A DNA stretch of 36,894 nt, from NCBI GenBank assembly GCA_025459245.1, contig JALOQZ010000009.1, forward strand, positions 1 through 36,894, given 5' to 3'. The position numbers were made by a program, and so were the translations under genes. The stretch is from Pirellula sp. GTDB taxonomy: Bacteria > Planctomycetota > Planctomycetia > Pirellulales > Pirellulaceae. Shown one piece after another: positions 9,392 to 18,219 of the stretch (positions are counted from its first letter, which is position 1; every line of letters starts with the position of its first letter). The notes beneath the pieces were generated by a model. That model was not told where the DNA came from. It ran no database searches and saw nothing but the letters and a program-made list of their open reading frames with translations.

Positions 9392-10729
9392 ATGATCGAA
9401 CGAATGAAATTCCAGCAGCGTTTGTTTCTCCGATGGCAGCGGGGTGCTTGGCTCGCGGCCAGCTTGGTAATTCTCGGCTGTGGGAAGCATGGATCGGATA
9501 GCAAACATAGCGAGATGGGGGCCAAGGGGGCGGGAATACCGGCGGGAGCCATGACAGAACGCCCCTCGACACCGGTCGATACGATTTTTGCCATCTCCGC
9601 CAGGGTGACCGATTATCGAGAATTCACTGGGAGAACTGCTCCGGCCCACGCCGTCGATGTCCGGCCGCGTGTGAGCGGTTATCTCCTCCAGACTCCCAAC
9701 CAACTCTCCGGTTCGAAGCTGCCGGTGCAACAAGGCGCTCATCGCAGTCCCGTCGCATCCGAGCAGAATCGGGTTCCGGTTTCACACGTTCAGCCGTTTA
9801 TCGTCGAGGTTCGCGAGGGTGAGCGTGTGGAGGTGGGGACTCCGCTCTTTGAGATCGATCCGAGGCCTTATAAGCTCGCACTGGAACAGTCGCGAGGAAA
9901 TCGGATCGCCCTCGAAGCCCAAATAGAGCGGCTTCGGAGCGAGCTAAGTCGACTTCAAAAACTGAAGCCGACCAATTCGATCAGCGACACCGATTTGGAG
10001 CTTGCTCAAGCCAATCTACACGAATCCGAAGGGCAGTACCAAACGCTGCTCGCGATGGAGAGACGGGCTGAGCTCGATCTCGAATTCACTCAAATCAAAG
10101 CCCCCATCGCTGGAGTCTTAGGACGCTCTCTCGTCAACGCAGAAAATGTCGTCTCGGCTGATTCCACCTTGCTCACCACGCTCGTTTCGATCGCACCTAT
10201 TCATGTCTACTTCGATATCGATGAAGCTTCGTTTCTACAGTACCGCTCCCTCGTTCGCGCTGGGAAATTGCCTGACGCGAGCGAAGGAGCCATCCCTGTT
10301 TCTCTCGCATTGACCAAGAGTGAGACGTTTCCCTACAAAGGATTCGTTAACTTTCAAAACAACACGACCGATCTAGGAACCGGCAACACACTCATTCGCG
10401 CCGAATTTGCGAACGAAGACGGAAGCCTAAGCCCCGGTCTGTATGGGAAGGTAAGGGTTCCATTCTCTGCCCCTTACGAAGCGGTCTTGGTCCCCACGAA
10501 GTGTCTTGCCATGGACCAGCAAGGTAAATACTTGATGGTCGTCGGGGATGACAATGTAGTGCACCGGAGAGAAGTACTCGTTGGAACGTCGCACGGTCCG
10601 TATTCGGTGATACGCGAAGGGCTTCAAAGTGGCGAGCAAGTCATCTATGAAGGCTTGCAAAAGATACGCCCCAATGACCGCGTCCAGGCCATACCATCCA
10701 AAACTGCACCTTCGTTCGGGATCCAATAG
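9392..10729 (+). CDS. RND efflux periplasmic adaptor (membrane fusion protein)
   Basis: Lipoprotein-like signal (LAASLVILGC), VDVRPRVSGYL, VREGERVEVGTPLFEIDPRPYKLALEQ, LDLEFTQIKAPIAGVLGRSLVNAENVV, hairpin and beta-barrel regions. Immediately upstream of the RND pump. Confidence 0.93.
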   Translation: MIERMKFQQRLFLRWQRGAWLAASLVILGCGKHGSDSKHSEMGAKGAGIPAGAMTERPSTPVDTIFAISARVTDYREFTGRTAPAHAVDVRPRVSGYLLQTPNQLSGSKLPVQQGAHRSPVASEQNRVPVSHVQPFIVEVREGERVEVGTPLFEIDPRPYKLALEQSRGNRIALEAQIERLRSELSRLQKLKPTNSISDTDLELAQANLHESEGQYQTLLAMERRAELDLEFTQIKAPIAGVLGRSLVNAENVVSADSTLLTTLVSIAPIHVYFDIDEASFLQYRSLVRAGKLPDASEGAIPVSLALTKSETFPYKGFVNFQNNTTDLGTGNTLIRAEFANEDGSLSPGLYGKVRVPFSAPYEAVLVPTKCLAMDQQGKYLMVVGDDNVVHRREVLVGTSHGPYSVIREGLQSGEQVIYEGLQKIRPNDRVQAIPSKTAPSFGIQ

Positions 10730-10733
10730 CTCG

Positions 10734-13700
10734 ATGACTATTTCCAGCTATTTCATTTCAAGGCCCGTCGCGGCGAATGTGATCGCGATTCTTACTGTGC
10801 TATTCGGGCTTGTCGCCGCGATCAATTTGCCCGTGGAGCGATACCCGAATATCACCCCTCCGACCATTCAAGTCACGGCGAGTTATCCAGGAGCCAATGC
10901 CCGAGTGGTTTCGGATACGGTGGCATCTGTTGTCGAACAGCAGATCAACGGCGTCGAGCGAATGCTGTACATGTCTTCGACATCCTCATCCAATGGTTCT
11001 TACTCGCTCACCGTCACGTTTGAAGTTGGCACCGATCTCGATCAGGCGCAAGTACTTGTTCAGAACCGAGTCGCCTTGGCCGAACCCCTTCTTCCTGCCG
11101 AAGTGCGACAACAGGGTTTAAGTGTCAAAAAGCAATCGACCAATATCCTTCTGGTTGCATCGCTGATTTCCCCCGACAAAACATTCGACAGTCTCTTTCT
11201 TAGCAACTATGCCAATCTACGACTGCGCGATGAGTTGAGCCGAGTACCGGGAGTGGGGGAAGTCACCGTCAGCGGCAGCGGTGCGTACAGCATGCGAATT
11301 TGGGTAGATCCAACACGTCTCGAAGCGCGTGGTTTGACGTTCCAAGATTTGCTTTCGCAGCTCAGGCAACAAAATATTCAAGTTGCGGCAGGGCAAATCG
11401 GGCAACCACCGAATGAGAATGCCCCCGACTTTCAGTTGACGATCAGCGCATTAGGAAGATTGAGCGCTCCAGAACAATTCGAAAACGTCATCATCAAATT
11501 CTCGGAGGATGGGTCGCTCACTTACTTGAGAGACGTGGCGCGAGTTGAAATTGGGGCGCAATCGTATGACTCCTTTGCTCAGCGCGGTGGGATCGACTCC
11601 GCAAGCGTCTTGATTTATCAATTGCCTGGTGCCAATGCCCTCGAAGTCGCGGAGCGTGTTCGCGTTGCGATGAACAAGCTGGCGCAGTCGTTTCCCAAAG
11701 GAATGGAATACGATATCCCATTCGACACGACGACGTTTGTGTCGGAAGCAATCCATGAAGTCTACAAAACATTGGCTGAGGCGGGAGTCCTCGTTCTCGT
11801 TGTGATTCTCGTCTTCTTGCAGGACTGGCGAGCGGTACTCATTCCAGCCACCACGGTCCCGGTGACGATTATCGGCGCGTTCGCAGCCATGCCGTTTCTT
11901 GGATTCTCGATCAATCTATTAACACTATTCGGTTTGGTTCTGGCGATTGGAATCGTCGTTGATGATGCGATCGTCATTGTCGAGAATGCCGCGCATCACA
12001 TCGAAAAGGGAGAGGCACCCAAGCAAGCGACGGAGCGCGCCATGCGGGAAGTAACAGGACCTGTGATCGGTATCACCGCTGTCTTGCTCGCCGTGTTCGT
12101 ACCAACTATTTTCCTCGGTGGTATTACCGGTGAGTTGTATCGCCAGTTTGCGTTGACCATTGCTGCAACGGCGCTCATCAGCGCCGTCAACGCGTTGACA
12201 CTCAAGCCGGCGCAATGCGCCACTTGGTTGAAACCCGCCCGGGGTAAGAAGTTCTTTCTAGCTCGATGGTTCAATGCCGTGTTCCGATGGGTGGAGGGTT
12301 GGTACGTATTCTTTTTGAAAGGTGTGCTGAGAGCCTGGCCCGTCACCTTGATCGCTTTTGCGCTTTTGATCGGCGGAACGATTTGGTGGTACGCCAAGAT
12401 GCCAACAGGTTTTCTTCCGTCGGAAGATCAAGGCTATCTGATCACAGCGATTCAGCTTCCCGATGCCGCTTCTCAAGCGAGAACGCGCGAGGTGATCGAT
12501 CAAGTCAACGAAATATTGGCCGAGACGGAGGGTGTGGAAACTTGGTTCACTCTCGGGGGTACTTCGTTGTTGGAGGGGAGTCAATCCTCCAATGCAGCCA
12601 CAGTATTTGTGCGCACACTCCCTTGGGAAGAAAGGACGACCGAGGAGCTCTCGCAAGAGCGCATCGTCGAGAATTTGATGCGACGGTTAGGGGCGATCAA
12701 GGAGGCATTCATCTTGGTAATCACTCCCCCCGCAATTCAAGGCCTCGGGGTCGGAGGTGGCTTTGAAATGCAAGTCGAAGATCGAGGGGGCGTCGGTTTG
12801 GTCGAGTTGCAAGCGGCGGTGAACAAAATCGTAGCCGAGGCGCAACAGCAACCCGAATTGACACGAGTGAACTCTACGTTTCGCGCAGGAGTTCCTCAAA
12901 TCTTTGCCGATATCGACCGTGCCCGAGTGATGTCGATGCAAGTTCCGATCGGTGATTTGTTTAATACCATGCAAGCTGCTTTAGGTTCCGCTTACGTCAA
13001 CGATTTTAATTTGTATGGACGAACGTATCGCGTAACAGTCCAAGCGGATGAAGAGTTTCGCGATAGCGTGGATGATCTGCGAAAGCTAAAGGTGCGAAAC
13101 ACCAAAGGTGATATGGTTTCGCTCGGAAGTGTCATGGATATCGAAGATGCGTTCGGAGCCCAGATCGTTCGCAGGTTCAATCTTTATCCCTCCGCGACGA
13201 TCACCGGCTCGGCGACACCGGGCAAGAGTTCCGGCGAAGCATTGCAAAAGATGGAGCAGTTAGCGGATGAATGCTTTGGCGATGCCATCGGATTTGACTG
13301 GAGCGGTGTTTCCCTGCAAGAGAAGAACAGCAAGGGGGAAGAGATCTATATCTTTGGTTTGGCCGTGTTGCTGGTCTATCTTATCCTCGCGTTCTTGTAT
13401 GAAAGCTGGATCCTTCCCATCGCCGTCGTGCTTGTAGTGCCGCTGGGGTTGCTTGGAACCGTAGCGGCCATTTGGTGGGCAGGGATGGACAACAACGTGT
13501 ATGTTCAAATCGGTATCGTCTTGATCATCGCTTTGGCCAGTAAGAATGCCATCTTGATCGTCGAGTTTGCACGCGAGCTTCATGAGTCGGGGCAATCGGT
13601 TTGGGAGGCTGCCGTCGAAGGCTCCCGCGCGCGATTCCGGCCGATTTTGATGACCTCGATCGCCTTCATTTTAGGGGTGCTGCCGTTGGTATTCGCCGAG

Positions 13701-13874
13701 GGAGCTGCCGCGGCGAGCCGAAGAGCGCTAGGGACGGCCGTTTGCGGCGGAATGATTACGTCGACTGTCCTCGCGGTTTTCTTTACCCCGGTCTTTTACT
13801 ACGTTTGTCAACGAATTGCGAACCGTTTTAAACAGGATCCAGATCCGATTGAGAACTCCGTTCCCGGCGAGTAA
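10734..13874 (+). CDS. RND efflux transporter permease, HAE1-like family
   Basis: MTISSYFISRPVAANVIAILTVLFGLVAAINLPVERYPNITPPTIQVTASYPGANARVVSDTVASVVEQQINGVERMLYMSSTSSSNGSYSLTVTF...; start ATG 10734, 4 nt after the adaptor stop; GLVLAIGIVVDDAIVIVEN motif. Confidence 0.96.
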   Translation: MTISSYFISRPVAANVIAILTVLFGLVAAINLPVERYPNITPPTIQVTASYPGANARVVSDTVASVVEQQINGVERMLYMSSTSSSNGSYSLTVTFEVGTDLDQAQVLVQNRVALAEPLLPAEVRQQGLSVKKQSTNILLVASLISPDKTFDSLFLSNYANLRLRDELSRVPGVGEVTVSGSGAYSMRIWVDPTRLEARGLTFQDLLSQLRQQNIQVAAGQIGQPPNENAPDFQLTISALGRLSAPEQFENVIIKFSEDGSLTYLRDVARVEIGAQSYDSFAQRGGIDSASVLIYQLPGANALEVAERVRVAMNKLAQSFPKGMEYDIPFDTTTFVSEAIHEVYKTLAEAGVLVLVVILVFLQDWRAVLIPATTVPVTIIGAFAAMPFLGFSINLLTLFGLVLAIGIVVDDAIVIVENAAHHIEKGEAPKQATERAMREVTGPVIGITAVLLAVFVPTIFLGGITGELYRQFALTIAATALISAVNALTLKPAQCATWLKPARGKKFFLARWFNAVFRWVEGWYVFFLKGVLRAWPVTLIAFALLIGGTIWWYAKMPTGFLPSEDQGYLITAIQLPDAASQARTREVIDQVNEILAETEGVETWFTLGGTSLLEGSQSSNAATVFVRTLPWEERTTEELSQERIVENLMRRLGAIKEAFILVITPPAIQGLGVGGGFEMQVEDRGGVGLVELQAAVNKIVAEAQQQPELTRVNSTFRAGVPQIFADIDRARVMSMQVPIGDLFNTMQAALGSAYVNDFNLYGRTYRVTVQADEEFRDSVDDLRKLKVRNTKGDMVSLGSVMDIEDAFGAQIVRRFNLYPSATITGSATPGKSSGEALQKMEQLADECFGDAIGFDWSGVSLQEKNSKGEEIYIFGLAVLLVYLILAFLYESWILPIAVVLVVPLGLLGTVAAIWWAGMDNNVYVQIGIVLIIALASKNAILIVEFARELHESGQSVWEAAVEGSRARFRPILMTSIAFILGVLPLVFAEGAAAASRRALGTAVCGGMITSTVLAVFFTPVFYYVCQRIANRFKQDPDPIENSVPGE

Positions 13875-14031
13875 AGGTGGCTATCGAGGGGGCGTTCCGC
13901 CGGGCGTTTTCCCCATAGTTGCTGGACGACCAATTGCTGGAATGCCATCTACCTGAAAGGCAAACAAACCGACTAAAATGATGCCTTCGGTTTTCTTTCC
14001 TTCCTTACCGCCGTTCTAAGAGGCAACACCA

Positions 14032-14937
14032 GTGAAACAATCCCTCCCCTCGGTCTCCCGTCGATCTTGGATCCAGCAATCCGCTCTCGCGTCGGGTGCT
14101 ATGCTCGCAGCACCGAGTTTGGTCAGCGCCGCCAAGCCTGCTCCCAAGAAGCTTCTTTTTTATTGCCGAAGCGCTGGATTCGAACATTCGGTGGTGAAGC
14201 GTAATAACGGTGCTCCTTCGTATGCCGAACGGATGATGGACCAGTTCGCAACCAAATATGGTTTCGAAGTCACGAGTACGAAAGACGGACGCATCTTCGA
14301 TAAAGATTACGAAGCGTTTGATGGCTTCCTCTTTTATACAACAGAAGACTTGACCAAGCCTGGTGGCGACAAAGAGCCGCCGATGACAGCGCAAGGGAAG
14401 AAGAACTTTTTGGAAGCGATCGCGGCAGGAAAGGGTTTCGCGGGCAGCCACTGCGCGTCCGATACCTTCCATAGTCCTGGCGATCGGACCAAAGCGTCGG
14501 CTGAGATCGATCCGTACATCCAAATGATCGGTGGAGAGTTTATCCGCCACGGTCGGCAGCAGAATGCAACGATGCGGGTTACGAGTAAAGGCTTTCCTGG
14601 CCTAGACAAAGCTGGAGAGGAATTTACCTTGCACGAAGAGTGGTACTCCTTGAAGAACTTCAATCCCGACATGCACGTCATTTTGGTCCAAGAAACCAAA
14701 GGGATGCAGGACAAAGACTATGACCGTCCTCCCTACCCGGCGACTTGGGCGCGCATGCACGGGAAGGGTCGAGTCTTTTACACGTCGATGGGACACCGCG
14801 AAGACGTTTGGGCAAATCCCTTGTTCGAGTCCATCTTCATCGGTGGTTTGCGATGGGTTCTCAAAGAGGTCGAAGCAGAGGTGCCGGGCAATCTAGCACA
14901 GGTAGCACCAGAAGCTTCGGTTTTGCCGAAGCTCTAG
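14032..14937 (+). CDS. ThuA-like domain protein with Tat signal
   Basis: GTG start; SRRSWIQQSALASGAMLAAPSLVSA Tat-type signal; KKLLFYCRSAGFEHSVVKRN...KGFAGSHCASDTFHSPG...GRVFYTSMGHREDVWANPLFESIFIGGLRWVL, a ThuA-like pattern. Confidence 0.88.
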   Translation: MKQSLPSVSRRSWIQQSALASGAMLAAPSLVSAAKPAPKKLLFYCRSAGFEHSVVKRNNGAPSYAERMMDQFATKYGFEVTSTKDGRIFDKDYEAFDGFLFYTTEDLTKPGGDKEPPMTAQGKKNFLEAIAAGKGFAGSHCASDTFHSPGDRTKASAEIDPYIQMIGGEFIRHGRQQNATMRVTSKGFPGLDKAGEEFTLHEEWYSLKNFNPDMHVILVQETKGMQDKDYDRPPYPATWARMHGKGRVFYTSMGHREDVWANPLFESIFIGGLRWVLKEVEAEVPGNLAQVAPEASVLPKL

Positions 14938-15000
14938 ACTTTAACTGCAATGGGTTGCCGTAGCGAAATCGTTTCGAAACAATCCTCGCCATTACTGAGC

Positions 15001-15033
15001 CCTCGCCGCTACTGTGCGGCGAGGTATTTTTTT
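15001..15033 (+). terminator. Rho-independent terminator downstream of the ThuA gene
   Basis: CCTCGCCG / CTACTGTG / CGGCGAGG followed by TATTTTTTT. It overlaps the 3' end of the convergent CotH ORF (stop at 15009). Confidence 0.8.
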
Positions 15034-17444
15034 AGGTACTCATACCGAGCCTTGGCAAAGTCGAGAATGGACATGTCGCGACCAGAAGCCCCGGTTTCGG
15101 ATTCTAGCGCAACCGCTTTCTGAAATGCCTCGTACGATTCGAGTTTGCGCGTATCCTGCTTTACCAATGGATCAATCATTGGAACGTAATGTTCGATTCG
15201 AGATCGCAAGAAATCCCCGCCGAGTATCTCCTCGTTGATCTTTGCGAGAATTTCCAAGTAGCGAGCTCGGTACTTCGGTACAGCGAGAAGTTTGCTACGA
15301 AGCGGCTTGGAGGGATCGTTGAGGCCGGTGAGCGGGTCGAGTTCTGCCGGAGATCGACCGCCTGCCGCTCCACCGCCAACACCACGCGTTGGGCCTTGCT
15401 CGCGACCACCACCCCCACGATTTGGCCGGCCAGGCCCACCCATGCCAGGCCCACCCATGCCAGGGCCCATCGGCGGTTTGAGCGTTTCGTTCGCGTCATG
15501 AATGGCTACGTGAAAGACACCTTGGCTATCGCGGTAAAGCGAATAATCGCTCGCGCGTGTCCAATAGCCATCGCTGTTGACCAATCCGATATCGAGCGCG
15601 AGAAAATGCAGAGCCCCTTCAACGTTCAGAATGGGTTCAATCTTTGCGGGTAGTTCCTCGATAGGAGTCGTGTTGAGAACTTTGCATAGTTCAACGAGCG
15701 CCTGCCAATCTTCCTTGCGATCCTTGCTCTTGATCTGATAGGTTCGTTTGTAGGCCTCGACATCATCGCCAACAAATTCCAAACCACCTCGCCCTCCTGG
15801 GCTACCTGGCACCTTCCATCGAGCCCCTTTGGAGTCCGGGAATCTCGCTTCGACGAACTCCTTGTTGAACTGCTCTGCGTTGACATAGAGTCCCCAGCTT
15901 TCACCGTTGATCACGACGTGAACAAAGTTTGCAACCGGAGCGAGTGTGTATTTCTGAGCCGCCTCCAAATAAAGCACCGTGCGCAAGAAGCTCGGGTCTT
16001 CGTGCGCATTCAACAGGTTGAGTGTTTTGCGACCATAAAGACGCTGATCTTCATCGACGAAGTCCATCGATAGGTTTAGCGACCGCTTGCTCCCCGCAGG
16101 TACCATTCCAAAGGAGGACATGCCGCGAAAGTGGACTCCGACTTGAGGGTACTCTTTGCCATCCACGAAGAGATTGGCCGGAACCTCGACATCGGTGTTA
16201 TTGAAGTCGGCGAGCTCTGCCTCCCAGTCGTTCCCTTCGAAGCTCAAAAACAATGTTCGAATCGCATTGTCGGTGTACAAGGACTCGTCCGGATAGCTCT
16301 TCACGTCTTCGACTGCAACACGCGGGCCGGGAGAAGTAGGTTCTGCACCGCGCCGCCCCGGAGGTCCGAATCCAGGACCGCCCCCAGGGCCCCCCGGCCC
16401 ACCGGGGCCAAAACCGCCTGGGCCACCCGGTCCAGCCGGGCCACCAGGCCCAAACCCGCCCGGTCCACCTCGACCTCCCGGGCCTCCTCGACCGCCGGGC
16501 CCGCCGGGGCCACGATTCGGTTGAGATTTCAAAAACTGTCGCGCTTCGTCCCTCTCCGATCGATCCAGCCTTTCGTTTCCATCTTTATCAAATTGAGCGA
16601 CCAGTTTTCTGGTCTCCGACATAGGACCGCCACCCATTCGGAAGGCAGGAGCTGGGAACGTGAACTTTGATCCAGTCTTCTTTTCCCACTCCCCCTTTTG
16701 TTGGTCAGTCAGTAGGGCAAGAATCTTGGCTTCACTTTCGTTTGCACCTGCAGCCTCAGGACCGTTTGGCCCAAAGCCGGGAGGACCAAATTCGCCTGGC
16801 GCCCCTGGAGGCGGGCCAAATCCTCCAGGCCCACGCGGACCGCCCCCGAACAGACCGCCGAACCATCCGGGCCCGTCGCCATTTCTGGAGTCCTGGAACG
16901 AGATTCCCAGCGGCTCGAGAATTTCACGTAGCGATTCACGTTGAACGCCGCTCAATTGAAGTTCATCGTGCAGTTGCTTTTCCGCCCAAGCTCGAATCCC
17001 CTTGCGTTGTAGCTGCAATTGATTCAGCCGCTTCATCTGATTTTCATTCAGCAGCTTGCGAATCCTCTCTTCGGATTCGCGTTGACTCTTCTCGTTCTGA
17101 TCCCGCATACGCCTTAAGGTGTCATCGCGTTGATTCGGATCCATTTCAGGCAGCGCTGCGAAATCGATCTCCGACATCGACTTCTCGATCGCCTTACGAT
17201 GTTCGTCCTGGATCGAACCCAATGACTCTCGCTGCGTCTCCTCCAGCTTTAGTTCTTTGAGAACTTCGTCCAAGGACAAAAGACTCAATAGAGATTCGTC
17301 GGGGCCTCGTCCCGGCTGCCCGGGGATGTTTCGTCCCATCCCCGGCGGCTGAGCGAGCGAAGGAATGGGAAAATAGGCATGAAATGCGGCTGCTGCTCCG
17401 GTGCAAGCAATAGTTCCGAGTAACCATCGAAGATGAGACTTCAT
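15009..17444 (-). CDS. CotH kinase-family protein with N-terminal LTXXQ-like helices, EF-hand and collagen-like Gly/Pro-rich linkers
   Basis: 811 aa. Signal-like N-terminus; helical region (LLNENQMKRLNQLQLQRKG..., LLTDQQKGEWEKKTG); EF-hand DKDGNERLDRSE; long GPGGPGG tract; CotH-like core (DNAIRTLFLSFEGNDWEAELADFNNTDVEVPANLFVDGKEYPQVGVHFRGMSSFG...GSKRSLNLSMDFVDEDQRLYGRKTLNLLNAHEDPSFLRTVLYLEAAQKY...VHVVINGESWGLYVNAEQFNKEFVEARF). Confidence 0.9.
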   Translation of the reverse strand: MKSHLRWLLGTIACTGAAAAFHAYFPIPSLAQPPGMGRNIPGQPGRGPDESLLSLLSLDEVLKELKLEETQRESLGSIQDEHRKAIEKSMSEIDFAALPEMDPNQRDDTLRRMRDQNEKSQRESEERIRKLLNENQMKRLNQLQLQRKGIRAWAEKQLHDELQLSGVQRESLREILEPLGISFQDSRNGDGPGWFGGLFGGGPRGPGGFGPPPGAPGEFGPPGFGPNGPEAAGANESEAKILALLTDQQKGEWEKKTGSKFTFPAPAFRMGGGPMSETRKLVAQFDKDGNERLDRSERDEARQFLKSQPNRGPGGPGGRGGPGGRGGPGGFGPGGPAGPGGPGGFGPGGPGGPGGGPGFGPPGRRGAEPTSPGPRVAVEDVKSYPDESLYTDNAIRTLFLSFEGNDWEAELADFNNTDVEVPANLFVDGKEYPQVGVHFRGMSSFGMVPAGSKRSLNLSMDFVDEDQRLYGRKTLNLLNAHEDPSFLRTVLYLEAAQKYTLAPVANFVHVVINGESWGLYVNAEQFNKEFVEARFPDSKGARWKVPGSPGGRGGLEFVGDDVEAYKRTYQIKSKDRKEDWQALVELCKVLNTTPIEELPAKIEPILNVEGALHFLALDIGLVNSDGYWTRASDYSLYRDSQGVFHVAIHDANETLKPPMGPGMGGPGMGGPGRPNRGGGGREQGPTRGVGGGAAGGRSPAELDPLTGLNDPSKPLRSKLLAVPKYRARYLEILAKINEEILGGDFLRSRIEHYVPMIDPLVKQDTRKLESYEAFQKAVALESETGASGRDMSILDFAKARYEYLKKYLAAQ

Positions 17445-17499
17445 CCATTATTCCTTTGACTGTAGAGGAGAATTATTCTGAGAGGGGCGAGGGATCCGG

Positions 17500-18219
17500 T
17501 CACAAACTCGCGTTAGACTCCGTTGCCTTTTCCAGCGCGACCGATTGAATACCTTCCATACGATTGAGTCGATTGACCCATTCAAGCGGATCGCATTGAT
17601 CAGCCCATAACGCATCGTAAACGACCTCGATTGCTGCACCTTGTTTGGTCGTTTGAATCTCGATCAACTTTGGCTCGCGAAAAGCACCGTCGATCGCTTG
17701 CTGAATAGGACCGCGAATTTCCACACCCAGTCCCAATCGCAATCGGATTCGATACCAGTCTTGTTTGGCGGTTGTTGGATGGGAGGAAGAAGGGGATGTG
17801 AATTGTTGCATTGCAAGCGCCGCAAGACTCACAATGGGTACACCCACCAGAGGAACGAGCCATTGAGCACATCCAACCGCCATACCGATAACCACACCGA
17901 AGATCACAAACGCGGTGTCGCGTGTGTCTTCAACTACTGTACGAAATCGGACGATGGCGAGCGCTCCTGCCAGCGAGAAGGCTCGGGCGATCGAGTTCCC
18001 AACCACGGTGGTCACCATGCAAATCAATACCGTCAGTAATACCAACGTCACATACATCGAGCGATCGTATCGGTTTTGTGATCGGAACTTGGTGATACGG
18101 TAGACCTCGGCAATGATCCATCCGAGTGCCGTCGAAGCTGCGAAGCGGATCGCTAAACTCAACGCATCGAGAGGCCCCGTCTCCGTGGTAGAGAAGATCG
18201 ATGAAAGTGTTTCGTTCAA
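17500..18219 (-). CDS. DUF4956 family membrane protein
   Basis: LAIRFAASTALGWIIAEVYRITKFRSQNRYDRSMYVTLVLLTVLICMVTTVVGNSIARAFSLAGALAIVRFRTVVEDTRDTAFVIFGVVIGMAVG. TTG start at 18219 overlaps the stop of the upstream VTC gene; the listed ORF extends to 18321. Confidence 0.85.
   Translation of the reverse strand: MNETLSSIFSTTETGPLDALSLAIRFAASTALGWIIAEVYRITKFRSQNRYDRSMYVTLVLLTVLICMVTTVVGNSIARAFSLAGALAIVRFRTVVEDTRDTAFVIFGVVIGMAVGCAQWLVPLVGVPIVSLAALAMQQFTSPSSSHPTTAKQDWYRIRLRLGLGVEIRGPIQQAIDGAFREPKLIEIQTTKQGAAIEVVYDALWADQCDPLEWVNRLNRMEGIQSVALEKATESNASL

Noticed and set aside
10629-10733. Upstream extension of the RND pump ORF
   Set aside because: Overlaps the adaptor 3' end in another frame; the conserved N-terminus begins at ATG 10734 (MTISSYFISRPVAANV).
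16301-16513. Short repeats in the G/C-rich CotH region suggesting a repeat array or CRISPR
   Set aside because: Repeats are in frame and encode GPGGPGG-type collagen-like sequence; no regular repeat/unique-spacer structure.
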